From: Alphaproteobacteria bacterium
GTDB lineage: Bacteria > Pseudomonadota > Alphaproteobacteria > Micavibrionales > Micavibrionaceae
Assembly (NCBI GenBank): GCA_020442425.1
Contig: JAGRKB010000033.1
Coordinates: 1-41,313, forward strand
DNA length: 41,313 nucleotides
Reading direction: 5' to 3'
Part shown: in pieces, positions 16,232 to 24,353 of the stretch
Layout: every line of letters starts with the position of its first letter
Position numbering within the stretch: position 1 is the stretch's first letter
The notes under the pieces: model-generated
Databases searched by the model: none
What the model saw: the letters and a program-made list of their open reading frames with translations, nothing else
Told to the model about the DNA's origin: nothing
Position numbers and translations under genes: made by a program

Positions 16232-17005
16232 ATGAAAATAAATTCGTTTCCAACAATAAAAGCAGTCGCAACCTTTCTATTGATATCGGCAGGCTCCATT
16301 TTTTGTAGCATCTCGTCTAACGCAGAAGTCGTGGAAATAGAAAAAGAGAGGTTGTTTGGGTTTCCTTCGACAGACGAAGATGTTGGCCTATCCTTTTTGA
16401 AAATGGCTGGGCTGGAAACCCCCGAATTCGACAAGATTATTGTCAGAACAGAGAAATACAAAGCCCTGATGCCCTTTGAAAAGCAGGCCTTTCTGAAAGA
16501 AGAAGTTCCAAGACTATATAACAAATATATGGCTCTTGACCCTAAACGCGAAGGGCTTTTGATCAGGGTTTCTGTAAAGCTGTTTTTTGCAAATGCCAAT
16601 GGCGCCGCGCCTGCGAAACTTCAGGTCTTTTTTCCAGCAGAAGGAATGATCTATTTCCCATATATGTATGCAGGGATTCCGATTGCTGTGATACCCAACG
16701 GAATAGAAAATTTCACAGAGATCATTTTAACTGAGGAAGAGGCCACAATTGCAATGAGCACAATGGATCAAACACCGGAAGCCACCTTGGTACTTGATCT
16801 AAAACCAATCTCGGCAGATGCCAAAAAGCCGATGATATTGGATGGCGAAAAACAATTTCCGCTTTTATGTGAAATTGGATATATCGGCCTCCATAATAGC
16901 GGTACAGACCAGATCTGGGCTTGGGGAACACAAGGCAATATGACTGAAGGCCGTAAAGACCCTTTAATCGAGATATTGAAACCTCAAACAATGGGCTCTT
17001 TCTAG
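16232..17005 (+). CDS. Secreted hypothetical protein (257 aa)
   Basis: The N-terminus is a Sec signal peptide: MKINSFPTIKAV, then a hydrophobic core (ATFLLISAGSIF) and a likely cleavage after 'SNA'. The mature part, about 225 residues, is expected in the periplasm. It has a helical first half (FLKMAGLETPEFDKIIVRTEKY, 'YNKYMALDPKREG') and a beta-rich second half (LLIRVSVKLFFANAN, 'KLQVFFPAEGMIYFPYMYAGIPIAVIPNG'). I recognise no named family. The ATG at 16232 is chosen over the TTG at 16226 because the promoter's -10 box covers the TTG. The next gene starts 28 bases after the stop. Confidence 0.7.
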   Translation: MKINSFPTIKAVATFLLISAGSIFCSISSNAEVVEIEKERLFGFPSTDEDVGLSFLKMAGLETPEFDKIIVRTEKYKALMPFEKQAFLKEEVPRLYNKYMALDPKREGLLIRVSVKLFFANANGAAPAKLQVFFPAEGMIYFPYMYAGIPIAVIPNGIENFTEIILTEEEATIAMSTMDQTPEATLVLDLKPISADAKKPMILDGEKQFPLLCEIGYIGLHNSGTDQIWAWGTQGNMTEGRKDPLIEILKPQTMGSF

Positions 17006-17020
17006 TTCTTCAAAAAAAGT

Positions 17021-17026
17021 TATACT
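17021..17026 (+). promoter_or_regulatory. -10 box directly upstream of the 17034 gene
   Basis: TATACT ends 7 bases before the ATG at 17034. There is no Shine-Dalgarno and no good -35 hexamer. This fits a leaderless message. Confidence 0.35.
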
Positions 17027-17033
17027 TATTCCT

Positions 17034-17615
17034 ATGTGGAATAGGATTGACCCCTTGATACAAACGATTAGCCGGAGAGTTGAAAAAGCTGATCCGCGCA
17101 TGGAAATTCGCAAAGACGAAAGCGAATATTACGAAGGAAATAAAAAGGGTGGTTCCGGCGACAACGTTCATGCAATGGAATGGGAAGACACAACTATTGT
17201 CTCAACATTGGCTCTGGCAAATTTTCTCACTGCATTATTAGGCCCTGCAAAACATTCGGTACCCTCTGAAACAGAATCCGGAGATGAGGGCAAGCAAAAG
17301 GAAGAAACTCCCGAACACCATGAGCCGATAAATACTTACATTTCAAGAGCAACACATGCTTATCAAAACACAGGTCGCGCAGTTCATGACCAGAATGTAG
17401 AAGACCCTCTTCCTATCACGACAACAGAAAATTCAGAAAGCATGATCTCTCTCGGAGCAGATTTCGGAGATTTGGAACGGGAACGCATGAGAGAATTTAT
17501 TTCGGATCTTCATAGTCTGGAAGGCACAGGAGTAACCGAGATCAGTCTTTTGCGTACTCTTAACTTTTTGGATTCAATAGAGCAAGGGATTGAGATGGCA
17601 AGAACCACAAGATAA
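17034..17615 (+). CDS. Hypothetical protein (193 aa)
   Basis: Not recognised. The N-terminus (MWNRIDPLIQTISRRVEKAD) looks like an amphipathic helix; a weakly hydrophobic stretch lies near residues 53-70 (DTTIVSTLALANFLTALLG); a Glu/Lys-rich, probably disordered linker follows (about 75-100), and the C-terminal part (LERERMREFISDLHSLEGTG, 'LRTLNFLDSIEQGIEMA') is helical. No signal peptide. A TATACT lies 7 bases before the ATG. A bidirectional terminator separates it from the convergent ahcY. Could be a cytosolic accessory protein; no function assigned. Confidence 0.6.
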   Translation: MWNRIDPLIQTISRRVEKADPRMEIRKDESEYYEGNKKGGSGDNVHAMEWEDTTIVSTLALANFLTALLGPAKHSVPSETESGDEGKQKEETPEHHEPINTYISRATHAYQNTGRAVHDQNVEDPLPITTTENSESMISLGADFGDLERERMREFISDLHSLEGTGVTEISLLRTLNFLDSIEQGIEMARTTR

Positions 17616-17623
17616 ACAAAAAC

Positions 17624-17649
17624 AAAAAAGCCGGAAATCCGGCCTTTTG
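17624..17649. terminator. Bidirectional terminator between the 17034 gene and ahcY
   Basis: GCCGG (17630-17634) pairs with CCGGC (17639-17643) around AAAT, flanked by an A-run on the left (17624-17629) and CTTTT on the right, so it can work on both strands. It lies between two convergent genes. Confidence 0.75.
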
Positions 17650-17670
17650 CAATATTTGTAACCACAATAT

Positions 17671-18987
17671 CTAGTAGCGATATTGCTCGGACTTATAAGG
17701 ACCTTCTTGCTCAACACCGATATACTCAGCTTGTTCTTTAGAGAGTACGGTAAGTTTTGCTCCAAGTTTACCAAGGTGTAAACGAGCAACTTTCTCATCC
17801 AGATGACGAGGCAATACATAAACATTATTCTCGTAATTCTTGGCGTTGTTCCAAAGTTCTATTTGAGCCAAGGTCTGGTTGGTAAAGGAAGCACTCATAA
17901 CAAAGCTAGGATGCCCTGTCGCACAACCAAGATTAACCAGACGACCTTCTGCTAAAAGAATAATGCGTTTCCCATCAGGGAACTCGATCTCGTCAACTTG
18001 CGGCTTCACATTGTGCCATTTCATATTGCTCAATCCTTCGACTTCAATTTCATTATCAAAGTGACCAATGTTACAAACAATCGCACGGTCTTTCATAGAA
18101 CGCATATGATCAACAGTAATAATTCCTTTGTTCCCCGTAGCAGTAACGAAGATATCAGCTTTAGATACGACATCTTCAATCGGCAGAACGTCATAGCCCT
18201 CCATCACAGCCTGCAGGGCACAAATAGGATCAATCTCGGTAACGATAACGCGTGCGCCTTGTGAACGAAGAGATTCGGCAGAACCCTTACCAACATCACC
18301 ATAGCCGCACACAACAGCAATTTTACCGGCAATCATAACATCCGTCCCACGACGAATACCGTCAACCAGACTTTCGCGGCAACCATATTTATTATCAAAT
18401 TTAGACTTGGTTACAGAGTCATTGACGTTAATAGCAGGACACATCAACCGACCGGCTTTCGCCATATCATATAGACGGTGTACACCCGTTGTTGTTTCTT
18501 CAGAGACGCCACGAATGTCCTTCATTAAATCAGGGTATTGTTCATGTAGAATAACGGTCAGGTCACCACCATCATCCAAAATCATATTAGGAACCCATCC
18601 ATTTGGCCCTTTAATTGTTTGGTCGATACACCAAAGATATTCTTCCTCGGTTTCTCCTTTCCACGCAAAAACAGGAATACCAGCAGCAGCAATTGCCGCC
18701 GCCGCTTGATCTTGTGTCGAGAAAATATTGCAAGAAGACCAGCGAACTTCTGCACCCAAAGCGATCAAAGTTTCAATCAGAACGGCCGTCTGGATAGTCA
18801 TGTGAAGACATCCGGCAATACGCGCACCTTTTAGAGGCTGTTTGGAAGCGTACTCTTCGCGCAAGGCCATCAGGCCGGGCATTTCGGTTTCCGCGATAAT
18901 GATTTCACGACGCCCCCAATCGGCTAGGGAAGTATCTTTAACTTTAAAATCGGAAAATTCTGTTTTTTCTGCAGGAGAGCCAGCCAT
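17671..18987 (-). CDS. ahcY: Adenosylhomocysteinase (SAH hydrolase)
   Basis: 438 residues. Splits S-adenosylhomocysteine into adenosine and homocysteine, removing the inhibitor of methyltransferases. Marks: '[21 protein letters not shown]', '[20 protein letters not shown]', 'ILDDGGDLT', the NAD loop '[31 protein letters not shown]', '[11 protein letters not shown]', 'NIGHFDNEI' and the canonical C-terminus ending in 'SEQYRY'. AAGGAAC precedes the ATG. It lies alone on the minus strand. No SAH or SAM riboswitch pattern could be recognised in the 170 bases upstream; a weak TTGCAT-N17-TAAATC is present there. Confidence 0.98.
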   Translation of the reverse strand: MAGSPAEKTEFSDFKVKDTSLADWGRREIIIAETEMPGLMALREEYASKQPLKGARIAGCLHMTIQTAVLIETLIALGAEVRWSSCNIFSTQDQAAAAIAAAGIPVFAWKGETEEEYLWCIDQTIKGPNGWVPNMILDDGGDLTVILHEQYPDLMKDIRGVSEETTTGVHRLYDMAKAGRLMCPAINVNDSVTKSKFDNKYGCRESLVDGIRRGTDVMIAGKIAVVCGYGDVGKGSAESLRSQGARVIVTEIDPICALQAVMEGYDVLPIEDVVSKADIFVTATGNKGIITVDHMRSMKDRAIVCNIGHFDNEIEVEGLSNMKWHNVKPQVDEIEFPDGKRIILLAEGRLVNLGCATGHPSFVMSASFTNQTLAQIELWNNAKNYENNVYVLPRHLDEKVARLHLGKLGAKLTVLSKEQAEYIGVEQEGPYKSEQYRY

Positions 18988-19162
18988 TTATGTGTTCCTT
19001 ATATAATTCTTGGATTTTCATACAACGTTAAAACTTACCTGTTAGATTTAGGGCTAAAGAGCCTGAAATGCAAGCCGGAACTGACTTTTAAGCCCATTGA
19101 AGAGCTAAAAAAAGAAAAATATCAGTGCCAAGCATAAGACGGACAGAAGTAGGGGAATTTTG

Positions 19163-19528
19163 ATGCAGCATGATCAGATAATAAACACCATATATACCTA
19201 TCAGCCAAATCCGATACTGGAGCGTTCATTCCTGATCTTTCGGAAAGATGGGAATGGGGATTTATCCCCGATTGGAGATTACACGGTTCTGGATGCCGAG
19301 GAAAAACAGGAAATTTCAGAGCTGAAATTAATGAATATTATCAGACAATTAAACGGCGATGAAGAGTTAACGCAACTCGGTGAGTTAACGAAATCACGCC
19401 TCTTGTTTCACTTCAAACCGAAATCACCGGACGAACAAAAACAGGAAATTGTTTTCTATACATACACCGGACAAGGCGTATCCAAAGAAAATGCAATTCT
19501 AACATTGGAAGGATTTGACGATGAGTAA
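19163..19528 (+). CDS. Hypothetical protein (121 aa)
   Basis: Not recognised. A small acidic, probably cytosolic protein without membrane helix, with alternating strand-like and helical segments ('RSFLIFRKDGNGDLSPIGDY', 'LDAEEKQEISELKLMNIIRQL', 'EIVFYTYTGQGVSKENAIL'). GGGGA lies eight bases before the ATG at 19163; a TTG directly before it is a less likely start. The next small gene begins within its last codons (8-base overlap), so the two are translationally coupled. Confidence 0.65.
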   Translation: MQHDQIINTIYTYQPNPILERSFLIFRKDGNGDLSPIGDYTVLDAEEKQEISELKLMNIIRQLNGDEELTQLGELTKSRLLFHFKPKSPDEQKQEIVFYTYTGQGVSKENAILTLEGFDDE

Positions 19529-19703
19529 TACTTTAAAAAAAGTGGCGCACAATGCTTGCTTTGCAGGATCGTGCCACGCAGTTGGCATGAATATGGACTA
19601 TAACCTTGCAGCCCAAAATTTGCCTGATGGCGCAAGGGAAATGGCCGAGGGAATGGATCGTCCGCAACCAAAATCGGAAATGCTTCCTCCTGCCATCAAG
19701 TAA
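19521..19703 (+). CDS. Small hypothetical protein (60 aa)
   Basis: MSNTLKKVAHNACFAGSCHA start, then 'VGMNMDYNLAAQNLPDGARE' and a proline-rich end. It is soluble, with two cysteines four residues apart (C-x4-C). The ATG at 19521 has GGAAGGA at good distance inside the preceding gene. It overlaps the previous gene by 8 bases and probably acts with it. No function known. A terminator hairpin follows inside the convergent rapZ end. Confidence 0.6.
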   Translation: MSNTLKKVAHNACFAGSCHAVGMNMDYNLAAQNLPDGAREMAEGMDRPQPKSEMLPPAIK

Positions 19704-19719
19704 AAATTAATGGATATAG

Positions 19720-20598
19720 CTATAGGTTTTTGATCTCCCGATGATGAATATGCACCGGGAGATTTTTGCGCCTAAAAAAAGCAGCCATTTCTTCACACAC
19801 ACTAACCGAACGATGACGCCCCCCTGTACAGCCGAATGCAATGGTAAGATACGATTTTCCTTCATCGAGATAGCGCGGCAAAATACGTTCCAACAAGAGT
19901 TGTAAACTCTCGGAGAAACCAGAATAAGCAGGATCATTCTGAACATAGCGCTGAACCTCAGCATCTAACCCGGTTAAATCTTTTAGAGAAGTTTCCCAAT
20001 TCGGGTTGCGTAAAAACCGGACATCAAAAACAAGGTCGGCTTCTCTCGGCAAACCATGGCGATAAGAAAAGGACATCAGAGAGATATTCAATTGCCTTTC
20101 AAGAAAACCGCTTGCAAATCCTTGAACAACACGCCTCAAATCATGGATAGAAAAATCAGAGCTATCGATCACGGAACTGGCTTGATGTTTAAGAGGAAAC
20201 AATAAGGATTTCTCCGCAGCGATGCCGTCCACAATCGGACGATCCTTAGCCATGGGGTGCGTTCTTCTTGTTTCATTATATCGTTTGAGTAATACGCTAT
20301 CCTCTGCGGTCAGAAAAAAAGTTTTAACTTGATAAGTTTCAACAGAAGAGAGTGTTCCAACCAGATCCATTAAACGAACAGGATCAAAATGTGGCGTTCT
20401 GGTATCGACAGAGATTGCAATTGGCGTATTTACACTTTCTTCTTGTTCGAGGAGTGGCATAACCAGGGACAGAGGTAGATTATCAAAGGCCAGAAATCCC
20501 ATATCCTCAAGGATTTTCATTGTACTTGAAATTCCGGCACCGGACAGACCGGTAACAAACAAAACACTTTTTTTCATCTGTGATGGGGATGAGGACAT
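19720..20598 (-). CDS. rapZ: RapZ/YvcJ family protein with altered Walker A
   Basis: 292 residues, the family length. In E. coli RapZ delivers the sRNA GlmZ to RNase E and binds glucosamine-6-phosphate through its C-terminal domain. Marks: 'SVLFVTGLSGAG', 'LEDMGFLAFDNLPLSL', 'YNETRRTHPMAKD', 'FSYRHGLPREADLVFDVRFLRNPNW', and the C-terminal 'TIAFGCTGGRHRSVSVCEEMAAFF' with the conserved Cys/Gly/His set. The Walker A loop reads G-L-S-G-A-G-I-S (17-24): the lysine is replaced by isoleucine (codon ATT), so nucleotide binding is probably impaired. The gene follows chvG by 11 bases; the hprK gene usual in this cluster is missing. A second ATG seven codons downstream is possible. Confidence 0.93.
   Translation of the reverse strand: MSSSPSQMKKSVLFVTGLSGAGISSTMKILEDMGFLAFDNLPLSLVMPLLEQEESVNTPIAISVDTRTPHFDPVRLMDLVGTLSSVETYQVKTFFLTAEDSVLLKRYNETRRTHPMAKDRPIVDGIAAEKSLLFPLKHQASSVIDSSDFSIHDLRRVVQGFASGFLERQLNISLMSFSYRHGLPREADLVFDVRFLRNPNWETSLKDLTGLDAEVQRYVQNDPAYSGFSESLQLLLERILPRYLDEGKSYLTIAFGCTGGRHRSVSVCEEMAAFFRRKNLPVHIHHREIKNL
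19733..19767 (+). terminator. Terminator for the 19163-19703 genes, inside the rapZ 3' end
   Basis: ATCTCCCG (19733-19740) pairs with CGGGAGAT (19756-19763) around a 15-base loop, followed by TTTT. It overlaps codons of the convergent rapZ. Confidence 0.5.
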
Positions 20599-20609
20599 TT
20601 GCTCGGATC

Positions 20610-22226
20610 CTATGAAGCCCTTAGCCGAACTGTAAATCGTGCTCCCAAAATATGGCCCTTTTCATCTTTTCTGTTTTCAGCCGAAATAGTGCCTTGGTGA
20701 GCAGCGATGATCTGCTTTGCAATTGAAAGGCCGAGACCAGAGTGCATTCCAAAAGATTCACTTACAGGGCGTTCGGAGTAAAAACGATCAAATACTCTTT
20801 CTAATCTATTCTCTGGTATCCCAGGGCCAACATCATCAACAATAACTTTGACTTTGTCAGCGCTTCGTTGGACGGCGATTGTAACTTGAGAGCCTTCAGG
20901 AGAAAAAGATAGGGCATTTCCGATTAGATTCTGGAAGACTTGCTCGAGTCGCCCAGGCTGGCCAAGCACAAAGACAGCCTCTTCCAGCCCTTCACAGATA
21001 ATTGGGGAGTAAACCTCATCGGAAGCCCCAGCGCGCTGCATAGGGTCTTTATGACTTTCGATCAATGGAAAAATAATGTCACGAAGATCAATGCTAAGCA
21101 ATTCATTCCGAGAAAGCTCTGCATCTAGTCTTGAGGCTTGGGATATATCAGAAATAAGCCGATCAAGCCTCTGCAAATCATGAAGGGCAACCTTCATCAG
21201 CATCTCGCGATCATCAGTATTGGTAACAAGAGGCAAGGTTTCAAGAGCAGACCGCAAAGAGGTCAAAGGATTTTTAATCTCGTGAGCCACATCCGCCGCA
21301 AATTGCTCAATGGAAGAAAGCCTCTTCTGAAGACTATCTGCCATTTCCCTCATCGAATGGGAAAGCTCCCCAATTTCATCCTGACGATCACTCATATCTG
21401 GAATCTCAATATGTTTGCTTCGACTTAAGCGGTAGGCCTCGGCGGCAGTTGCAAGTTTTCGAAGAGGGTGCCCAATCAAACTGGCAAGATACAAAGAGTG
21501 GGCTATCGTCATAACCATAGCCAAGGCAAGAAACCGAAAGACTTCCATTCTGGTTTCTGCGAAATTCTCCTCAACTTCGACGTCACGTCTGAAAATTCTG
21601 AGACCACCAACAATTTCACCTTTGTGAATAAGAGAAGAATATGAAGTAAGGACCAGACCCCCATCTTGAGAAGACCAACTGGAAATGCGCAGGCTAGGGA
21701 TATTATAATGTCGCTCCATAGAGGAAAGAGCTTCGTCATCTTCAATGTTTTCGGGAAGGGGAGGAAGATGGAAAGTAACGGAAAACAGATTATCAAAGTA
21801 AAACAGAATTTGATCTAAGTAGCTTGAGTTCCCTATATCTTTAGAGGGAAAAAAATTACGAACCGGAAGAGTGCCCTTGGAATAAGCAATTGAACCATCC
21901 TTCTGATAAATAACAAATTTCTGAAAGCCTTGCTCCCCTACCAGAAAAGAGGCGCTGTCAAAATTTGCAGATTTAAGATCAGGAGAGTTTGATAAAAACT
22001 CGTTCAAATAAACACTATAGAGGTAGGACTCATTCTCAAAATTATCCAATCGATTCAGGATGAGATTTTTACGGGTTGACCCAAGGTAGGAAATCCCCAT
22101 TGCCAGAATGAGAACGACGAGCAGGTTAAAACTCAAGATGCGATATGTCAGACGACTGAGAGGTCTTGGTTTAATTTCTTCCGAAGCTTCTTCTTGTTCA
22201 GCCAATATATGAGAGACGTCTACCAT
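20610..22226 (-). CDS. chvG: ChvG-like sensor histidine kinase
   Basis: 538 residues. Inner-membrane kinase of the ChvGI (ExoS/ChvI) system, which senses envelope and acid stress in alphaproteobacteria. Domains: TM1 (about 25-49), periplasmic sensor (50-228), TM2 (about 230-251), HAMP (252-305), HisKA with 'FAADVAHEIKNPLTSLRSAL' (phospho-His H315), and HATPase_c with the N box 'QNLIGNALSFSPEG', G1 'VDDVGPGIP' and G2 'GLGLSIAKQ'. The start ATG shares one base with the stop of the chvI-like gene (TAATG). RapZ follows. The assignment to ChvG rather than another kinase rests on this context and domain order. Confidence 0.88.
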   Translation of the reverse strand: MVDVSHILAEQEEASEEIKPRPLSRLTYRILSFNLLVVLILAMGISYLGSTRKNLILNRLDNFENESYLYSVYLNEFLSNSPDLKSANFDSASFLVGEQGFQKFVIYQKDGSIAYSKGTLPVRNFFPSKDIGNSSYLDQILFYFDNLFSVTFHLPPLPENIEDDEALSSMERHYNIPSLRISSWSSQDGGLVLTSYSSLIHKGEIVGGLRIFRRDVEVEENFAETRMEVFRFLALAMVMTIAHSLYLASLIGHPLRKLATAAEAYRLSRSKHIEIPDMSDRQDEIGELSHSMREMADSLQKRLSSIEQFAADVAHEIKNPLTSLRSALETLPLVTNTDDREMLMKVALHDLQRLDRLISDISQASRLDAELSRNELLSIDLRDIIFPLIESHKDPMQRAGASDEVYSPIICEGLEEAVFVLGQPGRLEQVFQNLIGNALSFSPEGSQVTIAVQRSADKVKVIVDDVGPGIPENRLERVFDRFYSERPVSESFGMHSGLGLSIAKQIIAAHQGTISAENRKDEKGHILGARFTVRLRAS

Positions 22227-22927
22227 TATTCTTTGTACCTATATCCCACACCATAGAGAGTCTCGATACAATCAAAGTTCTGATCTGCCTGCTTGAACTT
22301 ACGGCGAATACGTTTGATATGCGTATCAATGGTACGATCATCTACATAAATACTCTCGCCATAAGCCGCTGTAATAAGCTGATCGCGAGAACGAACATGC
22401 CCCGGAGAAATAGCAAGGCTTTTAATTAAAAGATATTCGGTTACAGTTAAATTTATCGGCTGACTTTTCCAAGAACATAAATGGCGGTCATCATCTAGCT
22501 CGAGTGAGCCGCGCTGAATAATTTGTTCCTTGCCTGTAGGCTGCTTCTCGGCTGCAGTACGAGGGGAGTATCGTCTCAAAACGGTTCGGATACGCTCAAT
22601 CAAAAGCCGTTGAGAAAAAGGCTTCGTAATATAATCATCCGCACCCAAACGAAATCCCAGAATTTGATCCACCTCGTCATCTTTTGAGGTTAGAAAAATA
22701 ACGGGAACCTGAGAAACTTCTCTTAGCTTGGTGACCAGCTCTAACCCGTCCATCCGAGGCATTTTAACATCCAGAACGCACAAATCTGGATTTTCTTTCA
22801 AAATACCGACCAGCCCCTCTTCGCCATCATGGAAAGCACTGACAGAAAACCCCTCTGATTCCAGCAAAATCCGGACAGAGGTCACAATATTACGATCATC
22901 ATCGACTAGAACAATTTTTTGACTCAT
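22226..22927 (-). CDS. chvI: ChvI-like OmpR-family response regulator
   Basis: 233 residues. Receiver domain (1-120) with acidic pocket D9-D11, phospho-Asp D53 in 'CVLDVKMPRMDG', 'VIFLTSKDD' and 'ADDYITKPF'; winged-helix DNA-binding domain (about 135-233) with 'LTVTEYLLIKSLAISPGHVRSRDQL' and the recognition helix 'DDRTIDTHIKRIRRKF'. Partner of the kinase encoded immediately downstream. There is no Shine-Dalgarno; TACACT (minus strand, 22939-22934) ends 6 bases before the ATG, so the mRNA may be leaderless, though the -35 region is weak. Divergent from coaE. Confidence 0.9.
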   Translation of the reverse strand: MSQKIVLVDDDRNIVTSVRILLESEGFSVSAFHDGEEGLVGILKENPDLCVLDVKMPRMDGLELVTKLREVSQVPVIFLTSKDDEVDQILGFRLGADDYITKPFSQRLLIERIRTVLRRYSPRTAAEKQPTGKEQIIQRGSLELDDDRHLCSWKSQPINLTVTEYLLIKSLAISPGHVRSRDQLITAAYGESIYVDDRTIDTHIKRIRRKFKQADQNFDCIETLYGVGYRYKE

Positions 22928-23038
22928 ATCACTAGTGTATCAGGTATAAAAAAAGAGAAAACCACTCTTTATTAAAAAGAAATATGAAAAAACAAAAGAA
23001 GCATAGGCCTTCAGCATAAAATTGGCTAAATAAGAACT

Positions 23039-23659
23039 ATGAAAGTAATCGGACTAACAGGATCTATAGGAATGGGCAAATCCGTAGCAGGGGCAATGCT
23101 GCAACGGATGGGAATTCCTGTCTTTGATTCTGATGCTTGCGTCAGAGAAGTTTCGGCCCCGCATGGCAAGGCGTTTGCAACCATTGCACAAACTTTTCCT
23201 GAGGCATGGGATAAAAATAAATGCACAATAGATCGTCAAAAACTCGGAGAAATTGTGTTTTTTGACGACCAAGCCAGAGATAAGCTTGAAGCGATCCTTC
23301 ACCCCTTTGTCTGGCATGCACAAAAAGAGTTCTTGAAAGCAGCGCGCCAAAGGAAATGCGAGTTTGCCGTTCTGGATATTCCTCTTCTCTTTGAAACGGG
23401 AGCCCAAAGCCGCTGCGATATTGTCATTGTGGTCTCTGCCCCCTATTTAATACAGGAGCAAAGAGTATTAGCTCGCCCCAATATGGATAGAGAAAAATTT
23501 CAGGCAATTCTAAATCGACAAATGCCGCAAGAGGAAAAAAATAAATTGGCAGACTATGTGATCCAGACAGGATTAGGTCGTGCCCATACGCTTCGGCAAT
23601 TAAAGGCACTCATAAGAAACTTACAAAAGAAAACAGATACGGAACTCGAAAATGCGTGA
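23039..23659 (+). CDS. coaE: Dephospho-CoA kinase
   Basis: 206 residues. Phosphorylates dephospho-CoA to coenzyme A, the last step of CoA synthesis. Marks: P-loop 'IGLTGSIGMGKSVAG' at the N-terminus, 'GIPVFDSDACVRE' with the catalytic Asp, 'LEAILHPFVW', 'VLDIPLLFETG' and 'NRQMPQEEKNKLADYVIQTG'. The stop overlaps the start of dnaQ by 8 bases; coaE-dnaQ is a conserved alphaproteobacterial pair near the origin, but the usual neighbours maf, aroE and secB are not here. Confidence 0.97.
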   Translation: MKVIGLTGSIGMGKSVAGAMLQRMGIPVFDSDACVREVSAPHGKAFATIAQTFPEAWDKNKCTIDRQKLGEIVFFDDQARDKLEAILHPFVWHAQKEFLKAARQRKCEFAVLDIPLLFETGAQSRCDIVIVVSAPYLIQEQRVLARPNMDREKFQAILNRQMPQEEKNKLADYVIQTGLGRAHTLRQLKALIRNLQKKTDTELENA

Positions 23660-24350
23660 AATTGTTCTTGATACAGAAACAACAGGAATGGACCCGGAAG
23701 ATGGACATCGGATCATTGAAATCGGATGTGTGGAGTTGTTTAATCATCTACCGACGGGACGCACTTATCATCAGTACATAAATCCGGAAAGAGAAGTCGA
23801 GGCCGGAGCCATCGCGGTTCACGGAATTAAGAATGAGTTCTTGGCAGATAAGCCAGTTTTCGCAGAAATTGTGGGAGAATTTATGGATTTCATCGGTGAT
23901 GGAACCATGGTCATTCACAATGCTGAATTCGACATCAAATTTATCAACGCCGAAATAAAACCATTTGGATATAAGCCCTATAAACTAACAGAAGTCATTG
24001 ATACCCTGTTGATGGCACGTAAGAAATTCCCAGGCTCTCCTGCAAATCTTGACGCCCTTTGTCGCCGCTTTAATGTTGATCTGTCTGCACGTGAACTACA
24101 CGGAGCCTTGCTGGATGCTCAATTGTTGGCTGATGTCTATTTGGAACTTCAAGGCGGAAGGCAACACGGTTTGGGATTATCCGGAGATGAAAAAAAACAT
24201 TCTTCTTCTCAGGAAAACATCCAAGGGGATGTAAGGATGAACATCCCCAAATCACGCCCCTACCGCGAGCCGAGAGAATTTGTCCCAAGCGCAGAAGAGC
24301 TTGAAGCGCATGCAAAAATGGTCTCGGGTTTAAAAGACTCAATTTGGTAG
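23652..24350 (+). CDS. dnaQ: DNA polymerase III epsilon subunit (3'-5' proofreading exonuclease)
   Basis: 232 residues. DEDDh exonuclease motifs are complete: ExoI 'IVLDTETTGMDP', ExoII 'VIHNAEFDIKFINAE', ExoIII with His in 'ELHGALLDAQLLADVYLEL'. After residue 175 comes a Ser/Gln-rich linker and the C-terminal tail 'FVPSAEELEAHAKMVSGLKDSIW' that binds the polymerase alpha subunit; there is no recognisable canonical QxxL clamp motif that I can be sure of. Translationally coupled to coaE. Confidence 0.97.
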   Translation: MREIVLDTETTGMDPEDGHRIIEIGCVELFNHLPTGRTYHQYINPEREVEAGAIAVHGIKNEFLADKPVFAEIVGEFMDFIGDGTMVIHNAEFDIKFINAEIKPFGYKPYKLTEVIDTLLMARKKFPGSPANLDALCRRFNVDLSARELHGALLDAQLLADVYLELQGGRQHGLGLSGDEKKHSSSQENIQGDVRMNIPKSRPYREPREFVPSAEELEAHAKMVSGLKDSIW

Positions 24351-24353
24351 AAA

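Noticed and set aside
16143..16271. Longer N-terminus for the Smr protein (43 extra residues)
   Set aside because: The extra residues form a chance hydrophobic stretch, overlap the divergent gene and its promoter, and have no ribosome binding site; the ATG at 16142 fits the family better.
18988..19160. Possible SAH or SAM-II riboswitch upstream of ahcY
   Set aside because: No conserved core of either riboswitch could be recognised by eye; only a weak promoter-like pair is visible. A covariance search would decide.
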